NCBI GenBank assembly: GCA_026710325.1 | Contig: JAPORH010000116.1 | Coordinates: 1 to 64,000, forward strand | DNA: 64,000 nt | Direction: 5' to 3' | From: Litoreibacter sp. | GTDB taxonomy: Bacteria; Pseudomonadota; Alphaproteobacteria; Rhodobacterales; Rhodobacteraceae | Part shown: positions 47,647 through 57,254 of the stretch, in pieces | How positions within the stretch are numbered: position 1 is the stretch's first letter | How the letters are laid out: every line of letters begins with the position of its first letter | Translations under genes and position numbers: made by a program | The notes under the pieces: model-generated | Databases searched by the model: none | Told to the model about the DNA's origin: nothing | The model's input: only the letters and a program-made list of their open reading frames with translations

Positions 47647-48675
47647 TCAGCCAGTTGGCGCGTTCCGTCGGCGATAAGCACTCGGTGTGCCCCCTGTCCA
47701 TCGATGAAACGCCTTATGAAAGCTTGCAGCGGAGGAAAAACCAACATCCTGCGCAATCGCCTCGATGCTGGCATCGCCCACTTGCAAGCTCCGGATGGCT
47801 ATGTCGCGTCTAAGCGCATCTTTGATGGATTGAAAGGAGGTCCCATCGGCCTCCAACCTTCGGATCAGGGTGCGGGGCGTCATGTGGAGCGCTTTAGCTG
47901 CGGCCTCAAGATGCGCCTCCTCCCAAGTCGACTGGTTGAGATAGGCGCGCACGCGCAAGGATTGGGTATGCTCTTGGGAGCGGGTGAATATCCAATCGCG
48001 CGGTGCATTTTCCAAGAAACGGTCAAGGTCGTTGGTGCTACGGACTTGCACCGGGCCCAAGGCATCGGTGTTGAAATAAATCGCCGATTTGTGGGCTGCA
48101 AACCGAACCGGGGCCGGAAAAATCAGCGCGTAATCCTCGTCAAAGCTTGGCCGGTCGAAAGCGAAATCAACGGCAGCAACCGCGACCTCCCGGCGCGCAA
48201 GCCAAGACAAGATACCATGCGCCAGCTTGAGGATCAGCATATGACCAAACCGTTGCGAAGGCGCGTCGGTCAGAGGTATCAGGCACAGCGCCCGCGTCTC
48301 ATCGCCCTCGGCCAGTTCAAACTGGTAGTCATCCAACAGCAAGTTCCAAAAAGTCGAAAAGCGGTAGAGCGCCGATGCCAAACTGGTCGACTCGCGCAGT
48401 GACGTGAGCAGATGCTGAAGCGCGCGCGGACGAACAGGGCGCGACCAGAGTCCCATCATTTCGTCGCCGGTCTCTACGGCCGCCAACTGGTAGAGCCGAA
48501 CGATCTGGTCAAGCGTCACCCGCCCTTGGGGCGTGTCACCCCCAACAGCCAGACCCGATCTTTCCAGCAAAGAGCGGAAGTGATCCGGGCCGCAAAGCGA
48601 CTCCAGCGCAACTAGCCAATCCCATATGAATTGGGTTGAGACGGTCGAGATCGCGGCTGTTGGCTTGGCAGTCAT
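47647..48675 (-). CDS. AraC family transcriptional regulator (arabinose-binding-domain type)
   Basis: C-terminal HTH: ALHMTPRTLIRRLEADGTSFQSIKDALRRDIAIRSLQVGDASIEAIAQDVGFSSAASFHKAFHRWTGGTPSAYR. Confidence 0.92.
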   Translation of the reverse strand: MTAKPTAAISTVSTQFIWDWLVALESLCGPDHFRSLLERSGLAVGGDTPQGRVTLDQIVRLYQLAAVETGDEMMGLWSRPVRPRALQHLLTSLRESTSLASALYRFSTFWNLLLDDYQFELAEGDETRALCLIPLTDAPSQRFGHMLILKLAHGILSWLARREVAVAAVDFAFDRPSFDEDYALIFPAPVRFAAHKSAIYFNTDALGPVQVRSTNDLDRFLENAPRDWIFTRSQEHTQSLRVRAYLNQSTWEEAHLEAAAKALHMTPRTLIRRLEADGTSFQSIKDALRRDIAIRSLQVGDASIEAIAQDVGFSSAASFHKAFHRWTGGTPSAYRRRNAPTG

Positions 48676-48807
48676 TCCATTGGCACGCTATCAGCCAAAC
48701 GGCTTGGCAGAAACCCATCCCTCCACGCTTTTGCGAAGCAGCGAGCTATGCCGCCAGCTCGCGCTTAGCCCAACCGGCAGAAGCCACCGGGTTTCCTCAC
48801 ATCTCGT

Positions 48808-51800
48808 TCAGTCAGACTTGCCAAAACCACCGCCGCCGGGCGTTTTCATGATGAAACTATCGCCAGGTGACAGCTCGACCTGATCATTGCCTTCAAGGCG
48901 TTCGAACTCGCCATTGGCACGCTGCACGGCATTCTCACCAGTCGCCCCGGGCGCGCCGCCTTCAACACCATGCGGCGGCACCACACGGTGGGAGGTCAGA
49001 ACCGTCACAGTCATCGCCTCGTTAAATGTCAGCCGCCGAACGATGCCATCACCGCCATCAAACTGCCCGTCTCCGCCGGAGCCCGTGCGGATGGAAAACT
49101 CCTCTACCTCAACCGGGAACCGCGTCTCCAACACCTCCGGGTCGGTCATCCGCGTATTTGTCATATGGCTGTGCACCGCGCTGGTGCCGTCGAACCCGTC
49201 ACCGGCCCCTGTGCCCCCGCAAATCGTCTCATAATTCTGATAAACATCATTGCCGTAGACAAAGTTGTTCATCGTGCCTTGGCTGCCCGCAATCACGCCA
49301 AGCGCACCATAAAGCGCATCCGCGATGGATTGGCTCACTTCGGTATTTCCGGAAATCACGGCCGCAGGCGCTTTCGGGTTGATCATGGACCCTTCCGGCA
49401 CAATCAGTTCCAGCGGCTTCAGGCACCCCTCATTCATCGGGATATCGCGGCCCACAAGCGTTCGGAACACGTATAGGACCACCGCCCGGCAAATGGCCAT
49501 GGGCGCATTGTAGTTGTATTCGCTTTGCGGCGAGGTCCCGGTGAAATCAATCGTCGCGCAACGCTCCGCCTTGTTCACACGGATCGCGACCTCGATCCTC
49601 GCACCACTATCCATCGGGTAGCTGAACGCGCTGTCTTTCAGCACATCCAGAACCCGCCGCACACTTTCTTCGGAATTGTCCTGAACATGACCCATATAGG
49701 CATGGACCGTCTCAAGCCCGAATTGCCGCGTGATCTTTTGCAGCTCCGAAGCGCCCGTTGCATTGGCAGCAATTTGTGCGGCCAGATCGGCCATATTCTG
49801 GTCGACGTTGCGGCACGGGTATGTGCCTGAGGCCAGAAGCGCGCGGGTCTCTCCCTCCCGCAAAGCCCCTTGGTTCACGAGCAGGAAATTGTCGATCACA
49901 ACGCCTTCCTCCTCGATCACCCGGCTGTCGGGCGGCGCCGATCCCGGTGTTTTGCCGCCGATATCGGCGTGGTGCCCACGGGAGGCGACGGTGTAGATGA
50001 TGCGCTCACCGTCCTCATCAAACACCGGGGTAATCACCGTCACATCCGGCAAATGCGTGCCGCCGTTATAGGGGTTGTTCATCATGAAAACGTCGCCCGG
50101 ACGGATTTTGTCGTCATTCTCCCGCAACACGGTGCGCACGCTTTCCGACATGGAGCCCAGATGGACCGGCACATGCGGGGCGTTGGCGACCAGATCGCCA
50201 CGCTGATCAAAAATCGCGCAAGAGAAATCGAGCCGCTCCTTGATGTTCACCGAGTAAGCCGTATTGGCCAAGGTCGCCCCCATCTGCTCGGCGATGGACA
50301 TGAACAAGTTGTTGAACACCTCCAGCATCACCGGGTCGACCTGGGTGCCGATCGCCTCGACGCGCCTCAAGGGCACGATCCGTTCAAGGATCAGATTGCC
50401 ACCAGCCGCACAGGTCGCGCGCCAGCCAGGCTCGATCACATTGGTGCCCGTTGGCTCGGTCAGGATCGCGGGACCATCAACCGATGCCCCAGTGGCAAGG
50501 GTGTCCCGGTTGACCAAGGGCACGTTCCGCCATTCGCCTTCAAAACAGACCGAGACCTCAGTTGTCTCAGTGCTCGTCGCGCCCGGGTCGGGCATGCTCA
50601 CCGCTTCCCCCGTCCGGCCAATCGCTTCAACCACAAGAACGTCGATGATCAGATCGCTGGTGTCGGGTGCAAAGCCGAAGCACTGCATATGGGCATTCGC
50701 AAAATCAGACGCCATCTCAGACGCAGCTCCAAACGCCACCTCCAGGCTTTGTTGCGCGTCACGCGGACGGATTTGCGCGCGTTTCAGCACCTCAATGTCG
50801 CCAGCCGCGATCCCCTGATCCTGCACCTCTTGGCGCGCCACATCCGCCATCGCGTCCAAAGCCGCCCCGGCCCCGGCATCATCCAAGGCCCTTTCAAACT
50901 GCTGCTCCCTCATCGCGCGCACGTCGGCAAGCCCCATCCCAAAGGCCGACAAGACGCCCGCAAACGGATGGATAAAAATGCGCTCCATGCCCAAAGCGTC
51001 AGCCACAAGACAAGCATGTTGCCCGCCCGCGCCACCGAAGCAATTCATCGTGTATTTGGTCACGTCATAGCCGCGCTGCACGCTGATTTTCTTGATGGCG
51101 TTGGCCATATTTTCAACCGCGATGCGCAGGAACCCTTCGGCAAGCTCCTCTGGCGATTTGCCGTCGCCGATCTCGCTGGCCAAAGCCTCAAACTTTTCGC
51201 GCACAACCTGCTCGTCAAACGGCAGATCCGCGTTCGGGCCGAAAACATGCGGGAAATGATCAGGGTTCAACTTACCCAAAAGCACGTTGCAATCCGTCAC
51301 GGTCAGTGGCCCGCCCCGCCGGTAAGCCGCAGGCCCCGGGTTTGCGCCCGCGCTTTCAGGGCCCACCTGCATCCGGCCATCGCGATAGGACAGGATCGAG
51401 CCGCCCCCCGCCGCGACCGTATGGATCGACATCATTGGGGCGCGCATCCGCACGCCCGCAACCTCCGTCTCGAAAGAACGTTCGAACTCCCCCGCGTAAT
51501 GGCACACATCGGTGGAGGTCCCGCCCATGTCAAAGCCGATCAGCTTCTCATAACCCAGCTCACCGGCGGAGCGGACCATCCCAACCACGCCCCCTGCCGG
51601 ACCCGAGAGGATCGCATCGCGCCCCTGAAACAGCCGCGCATCAGTCAGCCCGCCATTGGATTGCATGAACATCAACCGCTCGCACCCGCCTTTATGCGCG
51701 CCAAGCGCATCCGCCACTTGATCTACATAGCGCCGCAGGATCGGGGAGAGGTAGGCATCCACCACCGCCGTATCACCGCGCCCGACCAGCTTGATCAGTG

Positions 51801-52383
51801 GGCTGACCTCATGGCTGAGCGAGACTTGGCTGAAGCCGATCTCTCGCGCCATCTCGCCCAATCGCTTTTCGTGGCCCGGGAACCGGTAGCTATGCATTAG
51901 CGCAATCGCGATGGAGCGGTACCCTTCGGCATAGGCGCGCGACAACGCTTGAAATGCGGCAGCCTCGTTCAGCGGGGTGAGGACGGCACCTTCTGCATCC
52001 AGTCGTTCTTCAACCTCTACGGCCTCGTCATAGAGCAGCTCCGGCAGCTCGATATTCAGATCAAACAGCTTCGGGCGGTTCTGATAACCGATGCGAAGAA
52101 GGTCCTTCATGCCCTTGGTAATGAACAGAATTGTCCGCTCGCCCTTGCGTTCCAAAAGCGCGTTGGTGGCAACAGTCGTCCCCATCTTAACCGCTTCGAT
52201 CATCCCGGCAGGGACCGGCGCATCCGCCTCCAGGCCCAAAAGCTCCCGAATGCCGTGGACGGCCGCGTCCTTGTAGACCTCCGGGTTCTCCGACAGAAGC
52301 TTATGCGTCTTCAGATCGCCCTCAGGCGTCTTGGCCACGATGTCGGTGAACGTGCCGCCGCGATCTACCCAAAATTGCCACAT
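48808..52383 (-). CDS. 5-oxoprolinase/hydantoinase family protein, fused HyuA-HyuB-type domains
   Basis: MWQFWVDRGGTFTDIVAKTPEGDLKTHKLLSENPE; FDMGGTSTDVCHY; C-terminal HyuB: MLEVFNNLFMSIAEQMGATLANTAYSVNIKERLDFSCAIFD. Confidence 0.95.
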   Translation of the reverse strand: MWQFWVDRGGTFTDIVAKTPEGDLKTHKLLSENPEVYKDAAVHGIRELLGLEADAPVPAGMIEAVKMGTTVATNALLERKGERTILFITKGMKDLLRIGYQNRPKLFDLNIELPELLYDEAVEVEERLDAEGAVLTPLNEAAAFQALSRAYAEGYRSIAIALMHSYRFPGHEKRLGEMAREIGFSQVSLSHEVSPLIKLVGRGDTAVVDAYLSPILRRYVDQVADALGAHKGGCERLMFMQSNGGLTDARLFQGRDAILSGPAGGVVGMVRSAGELGYEKLIGFDMGGTSTDVCHYAGEFERSFETEVAGVRMRAPMMSIHTVAAGGGSILSYRDGRMQVGPESAGANPGPAAYRRGGPLTVTDCNVLLGKLNPDHFPHVFGPNADLPFDEQVVREKFEALASEIGDGKSPEELAEGFLRIAVENMANAIKKISVQRGYDVTKYTMNCFGGAGGQHACLVADALGMERIFIHPFAGVLSAFGMGLADVRAMREQQFERALDDAGAGAALDAMADVARQEVQDQGIAAGDIEVLKRAQIRPRDAQQSLEVAFGAASEMASDFANAHMQCFGFAPDTSDLIIDVLVVEAIGRTGEAVSMPDPGATSTETTEVSVCFEGEWRNVPLVNRDTLATGASVDGPAILTEPTGTNVIEPGWRATCAAGGNLILERIVPLRRVEAIGTQVDPVMLEVFNNLFMSIAEQMGATLANTAYSVNIKERLDFSCAIFDQRGDLVANAPHVPVHLGSMSESVRTVLRENDDKIRPGDVFMMNNPYNGGTHLPDVTVITPVFDEDGERIIYTVASRGHHADIGGKTPGSAPPDSRVIEEEGVVIDNFLLVNQGALREGETRALLASGTYPCRNVDQNMADLAAQIAANATGASELQKITRQFGLETVHAYMGHVQDNSEESVRRVLDVLKDSAFSYPMDSGARIEVAIRVNKAERCATIDFTGTSPQSEYNYNAPMAICRAVVLYVFRTLVGRDIPMNEGCLKPLELIVPEGSMINPKAPAAVISGNTEVSQSIADALYGALGVIAGSQGTMNNFVYGNDVYQNYETICGGTGAGDGFDGTSAVHSHMTNTRMTDPEVLETRFPVEVEEFSIRTGSGGDGQFDGGDGIVRRLTFNEAMTVTVLTSHRVVPPHGVEGGAPGATGENAVQRANGEFERLEGNDQVELSPGDSFIMKTPGGGGFGKSD

Positions 52384-52452
52384 GAGACGGTTCTCCTTCG
52401 TTTGCGGCCCGCGGACCGCATCATTTCGTATCTGTTATTGAGGGGTCAGTGG

Positions 52453-53736
52453 CTACTCAAGCGCCTTAGGTAGCCAGAGCGCGATATCGGGAAAAGCTAT
52501 CAAAGCGAAAGCCATGGCCAGCATAGTCAGGCAATAGGGCAAAGCGCCGAGCATCACCTCATTCAGGTTTCCGGATTTCCGCGCCCCCTGCACCACGTAA
52601 AGGTTGAGCCCCACGGGCGGGGTGATCAGCGCCATCTCGATCAGCACGATCATCAGGATGCCAAACCAGATCACATCATAGCCCTGCGCCAAAACCATCG
52701 GCACGATGATCGGGATCGTCACGACCATCAGCGACAAGGTCTCGATGAAGAAGCCCAGCACGATGTAGATCACCACCACGACCATGATAAAGCCGAGCGG
52801 GGTCAGGCCCAGCCCTTCCAAAAATGTCGTCAGCTCGCGCCCCAACCCGGCGGAGGACAGCGTGAAATTAAGGAAAGATGCGCCGATGATGATGAGCATG
52901 ATCATCGAGGTGACTTTGATGGTCCCCAACAAGCTCTCCCGCATCATCGTCACACTAACACCGCCAAAGGCCAGCGCAATCAGCAGCGCGCCTGCCACGC
53001 CAACAGCCGCCGCCTCCGTGGGCGTCGCCCACCCGCGATAGATGGAGCCCACGATCAGCGCAAAGAGGATCAGGATCGGGATCAGGTCCACAAGCGCACG
53101 CGCCATTTGCAGGAACGGAAAGACCCGCCGGTTGCCGCCCAGCTCGGGCCTGATGGCGCAGATGATTGCCGTGATAATCAGAAACGCCAGCGCCAGAGCC
53201 AGCCCCGGAATAAGCCCGGCCAGAAACAGCTGCGGGATCGAGGATTGGGTCAGAAACCCGTAAACGATCAGGTTGATCGAGGGCGGGATCATGATGCCCA
53301 GCGTGCCGCCTGCCGCAATCGCGCCCGAGAAGAGCTTCGGGTCATAGCCCAGCTTCTCCGCCTGCGGCATGGCCACGGTGGCAACCGTCGCCGCTGTCGC
53401 CACCGAGGAGCCGGAGGTGGCGGAAAACATCGTGGCCGTCGCGACATTGGCATGCACCAACCCGCCCGGCAGCCAGCTGACCCAGCGATCCAGCGCCGCA
53501 TAGGTGCGCGTCGCCACGCCGGATCGCACAAGAATTTCGCCCAAGAGCACAAAGAAAGGGATCGCGATCAATGTGGCCGAGCTGGAGGAGGACCAGACCA
53601 TATTTCCAAGCGCCCGGGTCAGCGGGAAATTTGAAAAGAACTGATCTACGCCGAAGCCCAGAAGGAACAAGACGATGCCCACGGGGATAGACAGCGCCAA
53701 CAGCGCCAAAAGCCCGGCTGAAACATAGGTAATCAT
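52453..53736 (-). CDS. TRAP transporter large permease subunit (DctM-like)
   Basis: Multi-TM; MFSATSGSSVATAATVATVAMPQAEKLGYDPKLFSGAIAAGGTLGIMIPPSINLIVYG. Confidence 0.95.
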   Translation of the reverse strand: MITYVSAGLLALLALSIPVGIVLFLLGFGVDQFFSNFPLTRALGNMVWSSSSSATLIAIPFFVLLGEILVRSGVATRTYAALDRWVSWLPGGLVHANVATATMFSATSGSSVATAATVATVAMPQAEKLGYDPKLFSGAIAAGGTLGIMIPPSINLIVYGFLTQSSIPQLFLAGLIPGLALALAFLIITAIICAIRPELGGNRRVFPFLQMARALVDLIPILILFALIVGSIYRGWATPTEAAAVGVAGALLIALAFGGVSVTMMRESLLGTIKVTSMIMLIIIGASFLNFTLSSAGLGRELTTFLEGLGLTPLGFIMVVVVIYIVLGFFIETLSLMVVTIPIIVPMVLAQGYDVIWFGILMIVLIEMALITPPVGLNLYVVQGARKSGNLNEVMLGALPYCLTMLAMAFALIAFPDIALWLPKALE

Positions 53737-54281
53737 TTCAGGCTGTCCTGCTCTGCAAATGCGCCGATAAAAGGCTCAGTTTCATCCGCGCGGCCTCTTA
53801 ACAAAAGGCCAATCGCGGCGAGCGTCACTAGGCAAGACATCACCGCAAACCAGACCCAGCCCGCGAACCACGGGACCTGCACCCAGGCGAGCGGCGTGGC
53901 CAGTGGCGTGTTGGCGCGGCTGCCGTTCTCAATCGCGCGCTCCACAACGGGCCAGCATTTGATGGCAATCGTGACGACAACAGCCGACATGATGACCATC
54001 GAGAAGACGTCGAACAATGCCCGTAGCGTGCCTTGCGTACGCGATCTCAAAAGATCGATACGGATATGGCCCAACTCCAACAGCGCATAGGCCATCCCCC
54101 AGGAGCTGACCAAGGCCATCGCATACCCCGCAAGTTCCTCTGAGCCGCCAAAGGACGCATGGACCTGGCGCAGCGCAATATCGGCCACCACGAAGGCAGC
54201 CATGGCCAAGAGCCCCACCCCCACGATCATAGCGATCGCCTGGTTGAGCCTCCTGAGCCTATTGATCAATGCCAGTTCCAT
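53733..54281 (-). CDS. TRAP transporter small permease subunit (DctQ-like)
   Basis: Four TM segments; overlaps dctM-like gene by 4 bp. Confidence 0.9.
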   Translation of the reverse strand: MELALINRLRRLNQAIAMIVGVGLLAMAAFVVADIALRQVHASFGGSEELAGYAMALVSSWGMAYALLELGHIRIDLLRSRTQGTLRALFDVFSMVIMSAVVVTIAIKCWPVVERAIENGSRANTPLATPLAWVQVPWFAGWVWFAVMSCLVTLAAIGLLLRGRADETEPFIGAFAEQDSLK

Positions 54282-54312
54282 ATCTCTCGCGTCCCTTGGG
54301 CTTTGCTCGGTC

Positions 54313-55338
54313 TTACTCGATGGTCACGCCAACGACTTTGCCCACGCTGTCATTCCAGCGCGCGGCCCAGTCGCTGCCCGCGCGCTCGGCCCAATCTGGC
54401 AGAACCTGACCGATCAGGATTTCACGTGCGCCGTCGAAATCGGCATCCGAGATCTCGACCAATGCCATGTCCCGCGCGTCGCCTGCTGGGCAATCGCCAT
54501 TTCCGGTCAGGCAGGCAATGTCATTGACCAAAGCATCCTGGGCGCTGGCCCACGCCGGTGCTTCGAACTCGGAGGCAATCTGCGTGCGCAGCATGTCCTG
54601 TTTCTCCGCGCCCAAGCTGTCCCATTTATCCGCATTCATGGCCGTGACAACATGGTCCCAACCGCCCAGCGGGATCGGTAGCAGATGCGTCGACACTTCC
54701 CACCAACCGGCGGAATAGCCCGAACCGGCCCCTGTCACCGCGCAATCTACAACCCCGTTCTGAAGCGCACCCGGCACCTCGGAGAAGGAGACGTTCACGC
54801 CCTCAGCCCCAAGCGCCTCCAAAAACAGCGCGGTCATCCGGCCAGACGCCCGTACCTTGAGACCCTTCAGGTCCGAAAAGCTTCCGATCTCAGCATTGCA
54901 GAACACAACCTGAGGCGGGTATGGCGCAATCGCCAGCACTTCGGCGTTGAAGCGGTCGCGGTAGATGTCGGAGACCATTGGTCGGGCCGCGTCGACCATA
55001 GCGCGCGCTTCATCAGCACTCAGCGCCAGCAGCGGCACGTCGAGGCCTTCCAACTCTGGCGCGTCACCGACGGCGTAATCGGCAACGGTCATGGCAACGT
55101 CATAGACACCCTGCCCCAGAAGCGGGTAAATCTCCGACAGGCCAAGGCCCATCTGGTTATGAGTGGTCAGCTCTACGTTGAAATCCCCTGCAGCAGGCAA
55201 CTTCTCAGACCAGAAAGGCGCTTCATATTGTTTGTGCAAAGGCAGGCTGGACCAGCTGCCGACAACTGAAAGGTCCTCGGCCAGGGCCGGGCCTGCTAGC
55301 GCTGACGCGGCCATCAGGGCAGTCATAATGCGTGTCAT
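54313..55338 (-). CDS. TRAP transporter substrate-binding protein (DctP-like)
   Basis: Signal peptide MTRIMTALMAASALAGPALA; FSDLKGLKVRASGRMTALFLEALGAEGVNVSFSEVPGALQNGVVD. Confidence 0.92.
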   Translation of the reverse strand: MTRIMTALMAASALAGPALAEDLSVVGSWSSLPLHKQYEAPFWSEKLPAAGDFNVELTTHNQMGLGLSEIYPLLGQGVYDVAMTVADYAVGDAPELEGLDVPLLALSADEARAMVDAARPMVSDIYRDRFNAEVLAIAPYPPQVVFCNAEIGSFSDLKGLKVRASGRMTALFLEALGAEGVNVSFSEVPGALQNGVVDCAVTGAGSGYSAGWWEVSTHLLPIPLGGWDHVVTAMNADKWDSLGAEKQDMLRTQIASEFEAPAWASAQDALVNDIACLTGNGDCPAGDARDMALVEISDADFDGAREILIGQVLPDWAERAGSDWAARWNDSVGKVVGVTIE

Positions 55339-55342
55339 GTCG

Positions 55343-56194
55343 TCACTCCTTGTTGGTTTTTTCGTTTTGGTTTGGGTCTTGGTAAATCGTCGTCTCAGCG
55401 TCTTCGGCGACATCCGTGATCAACATGTGCCCCGGCGCATGGGTGATGCAGATCGGAAGCTTAGCCGCCTTGAGCACGTTTTGCGGCGTCACCCCGCAGG
55501 CCCAGTAGACTGGGACCTCGCCGGGTTTGACGTCCACCGGATCTCCGTAATCTGGCGCGCTGAGGTCTGAGATGCCAATCGCGGCCGGATCGCCAATCGC
55601 AATAGGTGCGCCATGCGCTTGCGGGTATTTTGCGCTGATCGCACGCGCCGCATCAATCTGATCCGCCTTCAAGGGGCGCATCGTGACGACCATCTGGCCA
55701 CCAAACGGCCCCGCCGGGACAAGGTCGATATTGGTGCGATACATCGGGACATTGCGTCCCATCTCGATATGGCGCACTGGGATACCGGCCCGGATCAACG
55801 CGTTCTCAAATGTGAAGGAGCACCCAAGCGCCACTGTCACGAGATCATCCGCCCAATGGCTGGTGATGTCGGTGACTTCCTCAACCAACGCCCCCTCTTT
55901 GAAAACCCGATAACGCGGCACGTCGCTGCGAATGTCTATGTCGCGGCCAAGCGTCGGCAGCATATGCGAGCCGGTGTCGCCGACACCTACCACAGGGCAA
56001 GGCTTGGGGTTGCGCTGGCAAAACCGCAGGAAGTCCAGCGCATATGCCTCAGGGAGAATGGCAAGGTTGCACTGGAGCTTCCCCGCGGCCAGCCCGGCCG
56101 TATGGCCGTCATGCGCGCCGGTCCGAATGCGGCGCCGGATCGCTTCGCTGGAGAGGCTCGCGCCGTCTTGATCTGTCTTTGATAGGATCACCAT
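55343..56194 (-). CDS. putative hydro-lyase, DUF1445 (D-glutamate cyclase-like) family
   Basis: AIRRRIRTGAHDGHTAGLAAGKLQCNLAILPEAYALDFLRFCQRNPKPCPVVGVGDTG...VYWACGVTPQNVLKAAKLPICITHAPGHMLITD. ORF extends to 56248; MVILSK start favoured. Confidence 0.92.
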   Translation of the reverse strand: MVILSKTDQDGASLSSEAIRRRIRTGAHDGHTAGLAAGKLQCNLAILPEAYALDFLRFCQRNPKPCPVVGVGDTGSHMLPTLGRDIDIRSDVPRYRVFKEGALVEEVTDITSHWADDLVTVALGCSFTFENALIRAGIPVRHIEMGRNVPMYRTNIDLVPAGPFGGQMVVTMRPLKADQIDAARAISAKYPQAHGAPIAIGDPAAIGISDLSAPDYGDPVDVKPGEVPVYWACGVTPQNVLKAAKLPICITHAPGHMLITDVAEDAETTIYQDPNQNEKTNKE

Positions 56195-56259
56195 GAAGTC
56201 CCCACCTGCGTCTGCCAAAACCATCACACGCAGATGAAATTCATTCAAATTATCATTTT

Positions 56260-56275
56260 TTATCTATAGCGATAA
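56260..56275. promoter_or_regulatory. LysR-box-like palindrome TTATCTATAGCGATAA
   Basis: TTATC-N6-GATAA between the LysR gene and the DUF1445 gene. Confidence 0.4.
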
Positions 56276-56286
56276 ATTTCCTGAAA

Positions 56287-57165
56287 CTACCCCGGGTGCT
56301 CTTTGTGCCATGTCACGGCAACATCGCGTGCAATTTCCGCACTGTTTTCAACAAGAAAGCTGCGCGGCTCGGCAAGGTAGGAGGCCGTGAACTCCAAAGG
56401 CGGTGGAACAAAGCCCGGGTCAAACTCTTCGACCTCCTTTGCCTCCAGATGACGCGCAGCCAACACGCGTGGATGCGGACCGACGGCGATTCCCGCCGCA
56501 ATCATCTTCATACTTGCCGAGAGGGAGGCCGAGGAAAACACACGCGTCTTCGGTCCGACCCTACGTGCCAGCTCAGAAGTCAACTCACGGTAAGGGCGGG
56601 TCTGGCTAGAATAAGAGATGATCGGCGTCTCCGACAGATCAACCGCCCCAAGCTTTGACGCCTTGTACCAATGCAAATCAAATTGCGGCAGCGCAATATT
56701 CTTCACCGAATAGTCAGAAACGGGTCCCATCAAAAACGCAAGATCGAGCCGCCGCTCCAACAAATCGGACCGTAGCTTCAACGAGATATCTACCGTCAAA
56801 TCCACATCGACCCGCGGGTATTGCGCACTGAACGCCTGCATGAATGAGGGCAACCAAGCCTGCGCAATCGTCTCCGACGCGCCGAGCCGGAACAACCCTT
56901 CCGTCTCCGCCGGGTTGGCGACGCGCTGCTTGATTTCCTCCTCGACAAACAACATCTGCTCGGCATAGCCCAGAAGCTGTTGGCCCTGTTTGGTCAGCAC
57001 CAGATCACCCGGCCCGCGCTCAAAAAGCTTCGCATCCAGCTCATGTTCGAGGTTTGCAATACGCGTCGAAACAGCAGGTTGCGACAAATGCAGCCGGTCG
57101 GAGGCCTTGCGGAACCCCCCAAGCCGCGCGACCCATAGGAATGTACGGAGTTGTTCGAATGTCAT
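56287..57165 (-). CDS. LysR family transcriptional regulator
   Basis: MTFEQLRTFLWVARLGGFRKASDRLHLSQPAVSTRIANLEHELDAKLFERGPGDLVLTKQGQQLL. Confidence 0.94.
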   Translation of the reverse strand: MTFEQLRTFLWVARLGGFRKASDRLHLSQPAVSTRIANLEHELDAKLFERGPGDLVLTKQGQQLLGYAEQMLFVEEEIKQRVANPAETEGLFRLGASETIAQAWLPSFMQAFSAQYPRVDVDLTVDISLKLRSDLLERRLDLAFLMGPVSDYSVKNIALPQFDLHWYKASKLGAVDLSETPIISYSSQTRPYRELTSELARRVGPKTRVFSSASLSASMKMIAAGIAVGPHPRVLAARHLEAKEVEEFDPGFVPPPLEFTASYLAEPRSFLVENSAEIARDVAVTWHKEHPG

Positions 57166-57254
57166 AGCCCATTCAAAACATTTATCGATGGCGACATCAA
57201 ATGATCAATGTCTTTGCAGCCAAACCGCGATCTCTAAGGTGGAAGCGAGACCAA

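Noticed and set aside
49870-51900. 676-aa plus-strand ORF opposite the oxoprolinase gene
   Set aside because: Antisense shadow ORF in high-GC DNA; His/Arg-rich, no family motifs, whereas the minus-strand frame is clearly conserved.
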